DNA of 64,000 bases from Microbacterium enclense (GTDB lineage: Bacteria > Actinomycetota > Actinomycetes > Actinomycetales > Microbacteriaceae): positions 434,001 to 498,000 of the forward strand of contig CP116226.1 of assembly GCA_038182865.1 (NCBI GenBank), in the 5' to 3' direction. Each line of letters starts with the position of its first letter. The first letter of the stretch is position 1. The translations under genes were made by a program, and so were the position numbers. The notes under the pieces were generated by a model. That model was not told where the DNA came from, ran no database searches, and saw only the letters and a list, made by a program, of their open reading frames with translations. Below are positions 1 to 7,638 of the stretch, one piece after another.

Positions 1-245
1 GGCCCACCGTGAGTGGCCCACCGCGTGTGTCCGATGCCGGTCGTGCCGTTGGGCATCGGGAAGGCTTCGAGGTCGTCGCGCAGCACCGCGAGTTTGCCCG
101 CGCGCTTGCGCATGCCGAGTCCGCCGTCGCCGTCGATCACGGCGATGCCCGCGGAGTCGTAGCCCCGGTATTCCAGCCGCGACAGACCCGCCAGAAGAAT
201 GTCCTGGCTCTGCCGGGGACCCACGTAACCGATGATTCCGCACAT
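1..245 (-). CDS. glmS: Glutamine--fructose-6-phosphate aminotransferase, N-terminal part (partial)
   Basis: The frame starts at ATG 245 and runs off the left edge, so only about 81 residues are visible. The product starts MCGIIGYVG, where Cys2 after Met removal is the nucleophile of class II glutamine amidotransferases. The motifs EYRGYDSAGIA and GHTRWATHG follow, as in GlmS. The enzyme makes glucosamine-6-phosphate, the first step toward UDP-GlcNAc for peptidoglycan; glmM, which does the next step, lies 2.2 kb away. It sits 48 nt downstream of coaA on the same strand and is probably co-transcribed. The isomerase domains lie outside the window. Confidence 0.96.
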   Translation of the reverse strand, partial: MCGIIGYVGPRQSQDILLAGLSRLEYRGYDSAGIAVIDGDGGLGMRKRAGKLAVLRDDLEAFPMPNGTTGIGHTRWATHGG

Positions 246-293
246 AGCTTCCGAGTCTACGGGCGGCGGCTGGGCGAACCCCGCGCCCGGGCG

Positions 294-1238
294 CTACAGC
301 TTGCGCAACAGCACCGACTCGACGGTGTGGTCGGCGCCCTTCTGCAGCACGAGCTTGGCGCGGTGCCGCGTGGGCAGCACGTTCTCCTCGAGGTTCGGGA
401 GGTTGATCTCGCGCCAGAACCCGAGCGCACGCTCCACGGCCTCCTCGTCGCTGATGTCGGCGAAGACCCGGAAGAACGACGAGGGGTTCGTGAACGCGTT
501 GTCGCGCAGCGCGAGGAAGCGGTCGACGTACCAGCGCTCGATGTGCGCGGCGTCGGCGTCGACGTAGATCGAGAAGTCGAACAGGTCGCTCACCGCGACC
601 TCGTTCGGCGAGGGCGGCGGCTGGAGCACGTTGAGTCCCTCGACGATCACCACGTCGGGCCGATGAACGGTGACGTGGGCGTCGGGCATGATGTCGTACC
701 GCACGTGCGAGTAGAAGGGGGCCCGCGCCTCCTCGGCGCCGGACTTGACTTCGCTGAGGAACTCCACAAGAGCGCGCCGGTCGTACGACTCGGGGAAGCC
801 CTTGCGATCCATGAGGCCGCGGCGCTCGAGCTCGGCGTTGGGATAGAGGAAGCCGTCAGTGGTCACCAGCTCGACGCGCGGGGTGTCGGGCCAACGGCTC
901 ATGAGCTCGCGCAGGAGACGGGCGATCGTCGACTTGCCGACCGCGACGGAACCCGCGACGCCGATGACGAACGGGGTCGTGGCATCCGGCTCGCCCAGGA
1001 AGGCACTGGTGTCGGCGCCCAGGCGACGAGTGGCCCGCGCGTACAGACTCAGCAGGCGGCTGAGCGGCAGGTACACCTCCGCCACCTCGCGCTGATCGAG
1101 GCGATCGCCGATGCCGCGCAACTGCACGACCTCGGTCTCGGTCAGCGGCTGCTCGATCCCGCCGGCCATCCGCGCCCAGTCGGCTCGGTCGATCTGACGA
1201 TACGGACTCAGCGACGGTGCAGCAGCGGTCTCGGACAC
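294..1238 (-). CDS. coaA: Type I pantothenate kinase
   Basis: Phosphorylates pantothenate in the first committed step of coenzyme A synthesis, in the cytosol. The 314-residue product has the usual length for prokaryotic type I PanK. A P-loop GVAGSVAVGKST lies at residues 93-104, followed by the VTTDGFLYPN segment and the FYSHVRYDI and VIVEGLNVLQ motifs typical of CoaA. The start at 1238 gives MSETAAAP. It is divergent from the Ppx/GppA gene (71 nt between starts) and precedes glmS on the same strand. No defect is seen. Confidence 0.96.
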   Translation of the reverse strand: MSETAAAPSLSPYRQIDRADWARMAGGIEQPLTETEVVQLRGIGDRLDQREVAEVYLPLSRLLSLYARATRRLGADTSAFLGEPDATTPFVIGVAGSVAVGKSTIARLLRELMSRWPDTPRVELVTTDGFLYPNAELERRGLMDRKGFPESYDRRALVEFLSEVKSGAEEARAPFYSHVRYDIMPDAHVTVHRPDVVIVEGLNVLQPPPSPNEVAVSDLFDFSIYVDADAAHIERWYVDRFLALRDNAFTNPSSFFRVFADISDEEAVERALGFWREINLPNLEENVLPTRHRAKLVLQKGADHTVESVLLRKL

Positions 1239-1297
1239 GCGGCAATGCTACTCGGGGCGGGATTCTTTCCCGGCGTCCGGGCCGGGGTGCGTGCCAC

Positions 1298-1303
1298 TAC
1301 GCT
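1298..1303 (+). promoter_or_regulatory. -10 hexamer TACGCT of a leaderless promoter for the Ppx/GppA gene
   Basis: TACGCT ends 6 nt before the GTG at 1310, so transcription would begin at the start codon itself. No Shine-Dalgarno sequence precedes that GTG. Confidence 0.5.
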
Positions 1304-1309
1304 CGGAGC

Positions 1310-2239
1310 GTGCGTCTGGGAGTCCTCGACATCGGCTCGAACACCGTCCATCTGCTCGTCGCGAACGCACGGGCGGGCGGTCGCCCCACCGCCACGACCT
1401 CACACCGCTCGGTCCTGCGCCTCATGCGCTACTTGGAGCCCGACGGGTCGATCTCGCCCGAGGGAGTGAAGGGACTCGTGGATGCCGTGACCGCGGCGTG
1501 CGCCACGGCGAAGGCCGAGGGGGTCGACGAACTCCTCGCCACGGCGACCTCGGCGGTACGCGAGGCCACCAACGGCGAGCAGGTCATCGCGCTGATCGAG
1601 GAGGCCCTCGGACAGCCCCTGCAGGTCCTCGGGGGCGAGACCGAGGCCCGGTTCACCTATCTCGCGGTGCGGCGGTGGTTCGGCTGGTCGGCCGGCCAGA
1701 TCCTGTTGTTCGACATCGGAGGCGGCTCGCTCGAGATCGCCGGAGGAGCCGACGAGCTCCCCGATCTCGCCGAGTCCGTTCCCCTGGGTGCGGGCCGCTC
1801 GACGGTACAGTTCCTCCCCCACGATCCTCCGAGCGCCGACGAGATCGACGCTCTGCGCCAGCACGCGGCATCCGTCCTGGCCCCGGTGGCCGAACGCTTC
1901 TCCGTCCTCCCCCGTCCCGATCACGTGGTGGGGTCGTCGAAGGCGATCCGATCGCTCGCGAAGCTCGCCGGCTACCCCGTCCCGGGCTGGTCGGGGATCG
2001 ACCGCATGGTCCTCCCCCGCAAGCAGCTCAAAGACTGGATCCCGCGGCTGGCACAGATCCCCGCCGATGCGCGCGAAGCGCTCCCCGGCATCACCGCCGA
2101 CCGCACATTCCAGATCGTGGCCGCCGCGATCGTGGTGGAACGGGCGATGAAGGCGATGGACGTGGAAGAGCTCGAGGTCTCTCCCTGGGCACTGCGCGAG
2201 GGCGTCCTCCTGCGCTACATCGAGTCGCTGGAGTACTGA
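1310..2239 (+). CDS. Ppx/GppA family phosphatase
   Basis: Exopolyphosphatase or guanosine pentaphosphate phosphohydrolase of the ASKHA fold, acting on polyphosphate or pppGpp. The GTG at 1310 gives VRLGVLDIGSNTVHLLVAN; DIGSNT is the phosphate-binding motif at the N terminus. The second motif, FDIGGGSLEI, lies near residue 135. A longer frame opens at 1217 but would overlap the divergent coaA start and has no family sequence before the GTG. The product is about 309 residues, the short actinobacterial form without the C-terminal HD domain. Assignment to Ppx versus GppA cannot be made by eye. Confidence 0.9.
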   Translation: MRLGVLDIGSNTVHLLVANARAGGRPTATTSHRSVLRLMRYLEPDGSISPEGVKGLVDAVTAACATAKAEGVDELLATATSAVREATNGEQVIALIEEALGQPLQVLGGETEARFTYLAVRRWFGWSAGQILLFDIGGGSLEIAGGADELPDLAESVPLGAGRSTVQFLPHDPPSADEIDALRQHAASVLAPVAERFSVLPRPDHVVGSSKAIRSLAKLAGYPVPGWSGIDRMVLPRKQLKDWIPRLAQIPADAREALPGITADRTFQIVAAAIVVERAMKAMDVEELEVSPWALREGVLLRYIESLEY

Positions 2240-2248
2240 CCCCTGCAT

Positions 2249-2410
2249 CGACGCCTGAACGAGCGCGCCGCGCAGCCTCAGGCGTGCACGTTCCCGTCGT
2301 CAGCGGCATCCGCCACTCCCACCCTCGGCGCCTTCGGACGAACGCACGCGCCACGCGCTCTCAGGCGTTCACCTGCCCGACGTCCGCGGCAGCGCCGAGG
2401 CCCCACGGCA
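2249..2410. repeat. Imperfect tandem duplication of about 80 bp
   Basis: Two units, from about 2249 and about 2329, share a series of blocks: GACGCCT/GGCGCCT, CGCGCC(G/A)CGC, CTCAGGCGT(G/T)CAC, CCCG(T/A)CGTC and GCGGCA. They fill the convergent gap between the Ppx/GppA gene and glmM. No coding function is apparent. Confidence 0.4.
2251..2285 (+). terminator. Probable terminator after the Ppx/GppA gene
   Basis: ACGCCTGA (2251-2258) pairs with TCAGGCGT (2278-2285) around a GC-rich 19-nt loop, 11 nt after the stop codon. There is no T-tract. The element is inside an imperfectly duplicated stretch (2249-2410). Confidence 0.4.
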
Positions 2411-2413
2411 GGG

Positions 2414-3769
2414 TCAGAGTGCCAGTCGCTCCCGCACGACCTCGGACAGCCGGTCGGCGTGGGCACGAGCGACCTCTTCGGATGCCGCCTCGACCATCAC
2501 CCGCACGAGCGGCTCGGTCCCCGACGCACGCAGCAGGACGCGGCCGGAATTGCCCAGCTCCGCGGTCGACGCGGCCACGGCCTCCTGCACGACCTCGTCG
2601 GTCACGCCGTCGCGGTCGACGCCGCGCACGTTCACGAGCACCTGCGGGTACACCGTCATGATCGATGCCAGCTCCGCCAACGTCTTGTTCTGACGGGCCA
2701 TCTCGGCCACCACATGCAGACCGGTCAGCAGTCCGTCGCCGGTGGTGGCGAACTCGCTCATGATGACGTGTCCCGACTGCTCGCCGCCGAGGGAGTAGCC
2801 GCCCTCGTTCATGGCCTCGAGCACGTAGCGGTCTCCGACGCCGGTCTGCAGGACCCGGATGCCGTGAGCATCCATCGCCCGATGAAGGCCGAGGTTGCTC
2901 ATGACCGTCGCCACCAGCGTGTCATCGACGAGCGCGCCGCGCTCCTTCATGGCCACGGCGAGGATGGCCATGATCTGGTCGCCGTCGACGACATTGCCCT
3001 GCGCGTCCACGGCGAGGCAGCGGTCGGCGTCGCCGTCGTGGGCGATGCCGACGTCGGCGCCCAGGCGTACGACCGTCTCCGCGAGGACGTCGAGGTGGGT
3101 CGAGCCGACACCGTCGTTGATGTTCAAGCCGTCGGGGTCGGCACCGATGACGGTGACCGTCGCTCCCGCGTCTTTGAAGGTCTCGGGCGAGACTCCGGCG
3201 GCGGCGCCGTGCGCGCAGTCCAAGACCACATGGATGCCGTCGAGCCGATGCGGGAGCGAGCCGAGAAGGTGCAGCACGTACCGGTCTTCGGCGTCGGCGA
3301 AACGCCGGATGCGCCCGACACCGGCTCCGGTGGGCTGCAGACGATCGCCTTCGAGAGCGCTCTCGATGCGTTGCTCGACGATGTCGGGCAGCTTCGTGCC
3401 GCCGCGGGCGAAGATCTTGATCCCGTTGTCGGGTGCGGGGTTGTGCGACGCCGAGACCATCACACCGAAGTCGGCGTCACGGTCGGCGATGAGGAAAGCG
3501 GTGGCGGGGGTGGGGATCACTCCGGCGTCGAGGACGTCGACGCCCGAGGAGGCCAGGCCCGCGGAGACCGCTGCCGCGAGGAACTCCCCGGAGACGCGCG
3601 GATCGCGCGCCACGACAGCGGTGAGGCGGCGGCCTTCGGCCTTCCGCGCCTCCGCAGAACGGCCCTGGCCCAGGACGACGGCAGTCGCCTGGGCCAGGTG
3701 CAGCGCAAGTTCGGCGGTGAGGAGGCCGTTGGCCAGCCCCCGCACTCCGTCCGTGCCGAAAAGAGGCAT
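2414..3769 (-). CDS. glmM: Phosphoglucosamine mutase
   Basis: Converts glucosamine-6-phosphate to glucosamine-1-phosphate for UDP-GlcNAc. The 451-residue product has the full family length. The phosphorylated serine is Ser108 in SASHNP, the metal-binding loop is DGDADRC near residue 245, the sugar-binding GGEQSGH lies near 325, and the phosphate-binding RASGTEPLVRVM is at the C terminus. The N terminus MPLFGTDGVRG is typical. It starts 14 nt after rpsI stops, so it belongs to the rplM-rpsI-glmM transcription unit, an order common in Actinobacteria. Confidence 0.97.
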   Translation of the reverse strand: MPLFGTDGVRGLANGLLTAELALHLAQATAVVLGQGRSAEARKAEGRRLTAVVARDPRVSGEFLAAAVSAGLASSGVDVLDAGVIPTPATAFLIADRDADFGVMVSASHNPAPDNGIKIFARGGTKLPDIVEQRIESALEGDRLQPTGAGVGRIRRFADAEDRYVLHLLGSLPHRLDGIHVVLDCAHGAAAGVSPETFKDAGATVTVIGADPDGLNINDGVGSTHLDVLAETVVRLGADVGIAHDGDADRCLAVDAQGNVVDGDQIMAILAVAMKERGALVDDTLVATVMSNLGLHRAMDAHGIRVLQTGVGDRYVLEAMNEGGYSLGGEQSGHVIMSEFATTGDGLLTGLHVVAEMARQNKTLAELASIMTVYPQVLVNVRGVDRDGVTDEVVQEAVAASTAELGNSGRVLLRASGTEPLVRVMVEAASEEVARAHADRLSEVVRERLAL

Positions 3770-3783
3770 CCGGAGTGTCGAAC

Positions 3784-4254
3784 TCAGCGCTTGGAGTACT
3801 GAGGCGCCTTGCGGGCCTTCTTGAGACCGGCCTTCTTGCGCTCCTTGACGCGAGCGTCGCGCGAGAGGAAGCCGGCCTTCTTCAGGGTCGGGCGGTTGTT
3901 TTCGGCGTCGATCTCGTTGAGGGCACGAGCGATGCCGAGGCGCAGGGCGCCGGCCTGGCCCGAGGGGCCACCACCGGAGATGCGCGCGATCACGTCGTAC
4001 GAGCCCGCGAGCTCGAGAACCGTGAACGGGTCGTTGATCAGCTGCTGGTGGAGCTTGTTCGGGAAGTAGTCCTCGATCGTGCGGCCGTTGACCGTGATAG
4101 AGCCCGAGCCGGGGACCAGGCGCACGCGGGCGATGGCCTGCTTGCGACGGCCCACGGCTGCGCCGGGGACCGAGAGAACGGGGCGCTCGGCGGCGACGAC
4201 CGACTGCTCGGCCGGCGTCTCGGTGCTGTAGTTGCTGGAGTCGATGTTCGACAC
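3784..4254 (-). CDS. rpsI: 30S ribosomal protein S9
   Basis: Structural protein of the small ribosomal subunit whose C-terminal tail reaches the P-site tRNA. The 156-residue product has an N-terminal extension of about 30 residues, usual in Actinobacteria, then GRRKQAIARVRLVPG, the GGGPSGQAGALRLGIARAL block, and the basic tail ending APQYSKR. It lies 24 nt after rplM and 14 nt before glmM. Confidence 0.98.
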   Translation of the reverse strand: MSNIDSSNYSTETPAEQSVVAAERPVLSVPGAAVGRRKQAIARVRLVPGSGSITVNGRTIEDYFPNKLHQQLINDPFTVLELAGSYDVIARISGGGPSGQAGALRLGIARALNEIDAENNRPTLKKAGFLSRDARVKERKKAGLKKARKAPQYSKR

Positions 4255-4278
4255 TGTTTCGTCCTTATCCGGCGGCGC

Positions 4279-4725
4279 TTACTGGGCGACCTGGTCGAAG
4301 GTGTATGCCGTGGGCTGCTGGGCACCGTGGGGGTGCTCCGCGCCGCGGTAGACCTTGAGCTTCTTGAGCTGCGCCGCGCCGAGGCTGTTCTTGGGCAGCA
4401 TGCCGCGGATGGCCTTCTCGACCGCGCGGACGGGGTTCTTCTCGAGGAGTTCGTCGTACGTGACCGACTTGAGCCCGCCCGGGTAACCCGAGTGGCGGTA
4501 CGCCTTCTTGTTCTGGAGCTTCTGACCCGTGAGCGCCACCTTCTCGGCGTTGATCACGATGACGAAGTCGCCGGAGTCGATGTGGTTGGCGAAGGTCGGC
4601 TTGTGCTTGCCGCGGAGGAGGACCGCCGCGTGCGAGGCCAGGCGGCCGAGAACGACGTCGGTGGCGTCGATAACGACCCACTCGCGCGTGACCTCAGCGG
4701 CCTTGGGGGTGAAAGTGCGCGTCAC
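4279..4725 (-). CDS. rplM: 50S ribosomal protein L13
   Basis: Large-subunit assembly protein. The GTG at 4725 gives VTRTFTPKAAEVTREW and a 148-residue protein of normal length; the frame stays open upstream to 4863, but that part has no family sequence. An AAGAAAG ribosome-binding sequence precedes the GTG. Typical L13 motifs are VVIDATDVVLGRLAS, GDFVIVINAEKV and MLPKNSLG. It is first gene of the rplM-rpsI-glmM unit. Confidence 0.97.
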   Translation of the reverse strand: MTRTFTPKAAEVTREWVVIDATDVVLGRLASHAAVLLRGKHKPTFANHIDSGDFVIVINAEKVALTGQKLQNKKAYRHSGYPGGLKSVTYDELLEKNPVRAVEKAIRGMLPKNSLGAAQLKKLKVYRGAEHPHGAQQPTAYTFDQVAQ

Positions 4726-4928
4726 AGTAGTGCTGCTTTCTTGATCGAACGGAGGAGTTCGTGAATCCCGCTCCGGTGGTCCGTTGCCGCATCGAAGACG
4801 CAGGAACAGGGCCGGTGGAGGGCTCACGTTCGGGCGACCCGCTCGCAGAGAGGCGGGCACCAAAGAGCAACACTACGGCATCCAGATGCCAGGACCAAAC
4901 GAGTCCTCGAGACGCGCCGCGGGAAACG

Positions 4929-4965
4929 ACGATGCCCCGCCACCGAGAGGGTGACGGGGCATCGT
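4929..4965. terminator. Strong hairpin terminator between the hydrolase gene and rplM
   Basis: ACGATGCCCCG (4929-4939) pairs perfectly with CGGGGCATCGT (4955-4965), an 11-bp stem with a 15-nt loop, 50 nt downstream of the hydrolase stop. It would insulate rplM from transcription of the hydrolase gene. Confidence 0.75.
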
Positions 4966-5014
4966 GCACGGGTCTGCCCGCTTCGCGGGTCGCCGCCGCG
5001 CGCTGAGGTGAATC

Positions 5015-5872
5015 TCAGCGGGCGAGGAAATCGATCAGAACCCGGTTGAACTCGTCGGCGTGGCTGACGTTGACGCCGTGCGGGGCCCCTGCCACGACGT
5101 GGAGTTCGCTGCCCGCGATCGCCTCGTGGGTGCGCTTGCCCGACCCCTCGAAGGGAACCGTCGCGTCGCTGTCGCCGTGGATCACGAGCGTCGGCACCGT
5201 GACATTCGGCAGATCGGCACGGAAGTCGGTGGTGCCGAATGCCTCCATCGCCTTCACCGCCGCGTGGTGGTCGGCCTGGTTCGCAAGGCGCTCCGCCTCG
5301 GCTCGATCCTCTTCGGAGACGGCCAGCGTGCCGTCGACGGAGAAGAAGTCCGTCGTGAACTGGTGGTAGAACGACTTCTCGTCATCTTCGAGCCCCTGCT
5401 TCATCCCGTCGGCGGTCTCGTCGTCCAGCGGACCCTCGGGGTTGTCGTCGGTCTTGGCCAGGTACGGCGGGACGGCCGCGGCGAAGACCACGCTGTGGAC
5501 ACGGTCGGAGCCGTGACGCGTGAGGTAGCGCGCCACTTCCCCGCCACCCATCGAGAACCCGACCAGCGTCACGTCGCGCAGGTCGAGCGCGGCGAGGACG
5601 GCCTCGAGGTCGTCGGAGAACGTGTCGTAGTCGTAGCCTCCGCGCGGCTTGTCACTGCGGCCGAAACCGCGGCGGTCGTACGTCACGACCCGGTACCCCG
5701 CGGCTTCGAGGGCCGGAACCTGGTGTGCCCACGACTCGCCGGAGAGGGGCCAGCCGTGAATGAGGACGACCGGGCGGCCCGTGCCGCCGGTGTCGTCGAC
5801 ATGCAGGTGGATGTCGGTCAGAAGTCCGTGGTGCGCAGTGATTTCGCTCATGACGATCATGGTTCGACCCAT
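5015..5872 (-). CDS. Alpha/beta hydrolase, non-haem chloroperoxidase/esterase-like
   Basis: A 285-residue single-domain alpha/beta hydrolase. The oxyanion strand VVLIHGWPLSGESW, the nucleophile elbow GFSMGGGEV and the acid HGDSDATVPFEG are all visible, with the catalytic His in APHGVNVSHADEF. The pattern matches cofactor-free haloperoxidases and arylesterases rather than epoxide hydrolases. The N terminus is uncertain: ATGs occur at 5872, 5860 and 5851, and the last gives MSEITAHHG, the more usual family start. Substrate unknown. It is monocistronic, ending at the hairpin 4929-4965. Confidence 0.87.
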   Translation of the reverse strand: MGRTMIVMSEITAHHGLLTDIHLHVDDTGGTGRPVVLIHGWPLSGESWAHQVPALEAAGYRVVTYDRRGFGRSDKPRGGYDYDTFSDDLEAVLAALDLRDVTLVGFSMGGGEVARYLTRHGSDRVHSVVFAAAVPPYLAKTDDNPEGPLDDETADGMKQGLEDDEKSFYHQFTTDFFSVDGTLAVSEEDRAEAERLANQADHHAAVKAMEAFGTTDFRADLPNVTVPTLVIHGDSDATVPFEGSGKRTHEAIAGSELHVVAGAPHGVNVSHADEFNRVLIDFLAR

Positions 5873-5981
5873 CCCTGAACGTTCGGGGACGCTTGACGCA
5901 TCGTGGAGGGGTTGCTAAGACGCCCGGCACCACAAGAGCAGGGGTGCGCGCAACCACCGTTCGCACGCCTTTTCGACTCAC

Positions 5982-5987
5982 TAGCCT
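5982..5987 (+). promoter_or_regulatory. -10 hexamer TAGCCT before the lipoprotein gene
   Basis: TAGCCT ends 6 nt before ATG 5994. This spacing predicts a leaderless mRNA, and no Shine-Dalgarno sequence is present. Confidence 0.45.
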
Positions 5988-5993
5988 CCGGGC

Positions 5994-6482
5994 ATGGCAT
6001 CCCTCCGCGTCCCCCTCGGCATCCTCGCCGCCGGAGCCCTGGCGCTCCCCCTCGCCGCGTGCGCGTCTCCGACACCCGACTCAGCCACCTCGGAGACGGT
6101 CGTGTCCGCCGTCGTCCGCGCCGAGTCCGACGCGGGTGGGCGCGCCCTCGAGCTCGACCGTGAGGACGACGGCGCGTGGGAGGTGCACGTCCTCTCGAAC
6201 GGCTCGATCCACGAGGTACGCGTCAGCCCCGATGGAGCACGCGTGCTGTCCCGCGAGGATGGCGACGCGGCAGGCGCGGACGACCGCGCCGCTCTCGACA
6301 CGGCCGCGACCACGATGGCGGACGCCGTCCGGATCGCGGTCGCCGCGCGCGGCGGGGTCGGCGTGGACGAGGTCGACCTCGATCGCGCGGGTGGCGCGAC
6401 GGTGTGGCTGGTCTCTTTCGCGGACGGAAGCGAGACGTCCGTCTCACTCGCGGACGGCAGCGTGGCATCCCCCTCCCCGTGA
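5994..6482 (+). CDS. Small lipoprotein, PepSY-like
   Basis: A 162-residue secreted lipoprotein. Residues 1-23 form a signal peptide ending in the lipobox LAAC, with Cys23 as the lipidated residue. The rest reads like one or two PepSY-type units (ALELDREDDGAWEVHVL, then DEVDLDRAGGATVWLVSFADG), a fold found in small extracytoplasmic proteins and protease propeptides. It stands alone, divergent from the hydrolase and upstream of ohrR. Function unknown. Confidence 0.75.
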   Translation: MASLRVPLGILAAGALALPLAACASPTPDSATSETVVSAVVRAESDAGGRALELDREDDGAWEVHVLSNGSIHEVRVSPDGARVLSREDGDAAGADDRAALDTAATTMADAVRIAVAARGGVGVDEVDLDRAGGATVWLVSFADGSETSVSLADGSVASPSP

Positions 6483-6504
6483 CCGTTCACTCAGGAACCA
6501 TATT

Positions 6505-6530
6505 TAAGTTGTGCACAACTTAGTTGTGTG
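6505..6530 (+). promoter_or_regulatory. Probable OhrR operator: perfect 18-bp palindrome
   Basis: TAAGTTGTGCACAACTTA at 6505-6522 is a perfect palindrome, and a further half-site AGTTGTGTG follows at 6522-6530. It lies just upstream of the ohrR start at 6544. MarR/OhrR proteins bind such AT-rich inverted repeats and control their own gene and ohr. Confidence 0.7.
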
Positions 6531-6543
6531 CAATCCTTTCGTC

Positions 6544-7023
6544 ATGCCTGCCGTCGACGCCCTCGTCTGTTTCGCGCTCTACGCCGCGAACCGCACGACG
6601 ACGCAGGCGTACCGTGTCCTGCTCGACCCGTGGAACCTGACCTATCCGCAGTACATCGCCCTCGTGACTCTCTGGAACGACGGCGACCAGACGGTGGGCA
6701 GCCTGGGCGAGGCGCTTCAGCTCGACTCCGGCACCCTGTCACCGATGCTCACCCGCCTGCAGGCCGCGGGATACGTGACCCGCGAGCGGGACACGAGAGA
6801 CGAGCGCGTGGTCACCGTCTCGCTGACCGAGCGCGGGCGCGAGTTGCGCACCGAACTCGCCCACATACCGAGATGCATCGCCCAGGGAGCGGGTTTCTCC
6901 GACGCCGACAGCGCCCGAGAGCTCATCGACGCCCTGCATCAGCTGACCGCCGCGATGCGCGACCTCCGCGATCACCCCGCCGATGCCGTTGCCGCGGAGC
7001 GCGCGACGCGCGACGCTCCCTGA
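6544..7023 (+). CDS. ohrR: MarR-family organic hydroperoxide sensor OhrR
   Basis: Repressor of ohr that is released from DNA when its reactive cysteine is oxidised by organic peroxides. The start at ATG 6544 gives MPAVDALVCFALYAANR; Cys9 in CFALYAA is the redox cysteine, in the same motif as known OhrR proteins. The MarR winged helix follows (TYPQYIALVTLWNDG, QLDSGTLSPMLTRLQ, RDTRDERVVTVSLT). The frame opens earlier at GTG 6511, but that codon lies inside the palindromic operator, so 6544 is preferred. The product is 159 residues. ohr follows 42 nt downstream. Confidence 0.9.
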   Translation: MPAVDALVCFALYAANRTTTQAYRVLLDPWNLTYPQYIALVTLWNDGDQTVGSLGEALQLDSGTLSPMLTRLQAAGYVTRERDTRDERVVTVSLTERGRELRTELAHIPRCIAQGAGFSDADSARELIDALHQLTAAMRDLRDHPADAVAAERATRDAP

Positions 7024-7065
7024 TCGCGCGCGACACCCCCTGACCGTCCCCAGAAAGGAACACCC

Positions 7066-7485
7066 ATGGACGTCCTCTACACCGCAGAAGCCCTGTCGAC
7101 CGGACAGGGTCGCCTCGGCCACGTCTCCGCCGGCGAGTACATCGACCTCGAGGTCGCGCCCCCGAAGGAGCTCGGCGGCTCCGGCCAGGGAACGAACCCC
7201 GAGCAGCTCTTCGCCGCGGGGTATGCGGCCTGTTTCCACAGTGCCCTCCACTCGGTCGCGCGCGCTCAGAAGGTGAAGATCGAAGACTCCTCCGTCGGCG
7301 GCCGTGTGCAGATCGGCCCGAACGGCCAGGGCGGCTACCAGCTCGCCGTGCTCCTCGAGGTCGTGCTCCCCGGCATCGAGCACGAGCAGGCGCAGCAGCT
7401 CGCCGACGCGGCACACCAGGTCTGCCCGTACTCGAACGCCACGCGCGGCAACATCGAGGTCACGGTCACCGTCTCGGACGACTGA
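7066..7485 (+). CDS. ohr: Organic hydroperoxide resistance peroxidase Ohr
   Basis: Thiol peroxidase of the OsmC/Ohr family that reduces organic hydroperoxides. Both catalytic cysteines are present: Cys56 in AACFHSAL and Cys120 in VCPYSNATRGN. At 139 residues it is complete. An AGAAAGGAAC ribosome-binding site precedes ATG 7066. It lies downstream of ohrR on the same strand and is followed by a very strong terminator, so ohrR-ohr is probably one peroxide-inducible unit. Confidence 0.96.
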   Translation: MDVLYTAEALSTGQGRLGHVSAGEYIDLEVAPPKELGGSGQGTNPEQLFAAGYAACFHSALHSVARAQKVKIEDSSVGGRVQIGPNGQGGYQLAVLLEVVLPGIEHEQAQQLADAAHQVCPYSNATRGNIEVTVTVSDD

Positions 7486-7491
7486 CGCCCA

Positions 7492-7528
7492 GCGAGAGGC
7501 GGGGACGGCCCCCGTCCCCGCCTCTCGC
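7492..7528 (+). terminator. Strong terminator after ohr
   Basis: GCGAGAGGCGGGGACGG (7492-7508) pairs perfectly with 7512-7528: a 17-bp GC-rich stem with a 3-nt loop, 6 nt after the ohr stop. No T-run follows, as is common in Actinobacteria. Confidence 0.85.
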
Positions 7529-7625
7529 GTTCCCACGCGCCCGGCGACGCGGAGCAGCCGACCCGCTCCCTCGCCGCATGCCTTCCCACGCACGCCGTGG
7601 CGTACCGCGTGAGGGCCCCGAGACG

Positions 7626-7631
7626 TAGGGT
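7626..7631 (+). promoter_or_regulatory. -10 hexamer TAGGGT before the NarL-type regulator
   Basis: TAGGGT ends 7 nt before GTG 7639, the geometry of a leaderless transcript. Confidence 0.5.
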
Positions 7632-7638
7632 GTGAGTC

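Noticed and set aside
283..294. GCGCCCGGGCGC palindrome at the end of coaA
   Set aside because: A self-complementary 12-mer with no loop, expected by chance at this GC content and not placed as a terminator.
2459..3802. Long plus-strand open frame opposite glmM and into rpsI
   Set aside because: It mirrors a clear glmM gene; its translation is Arg/His/Val-rich with no domain and no ribosome-binding site. High GC content opens antisense frames throughout this window.
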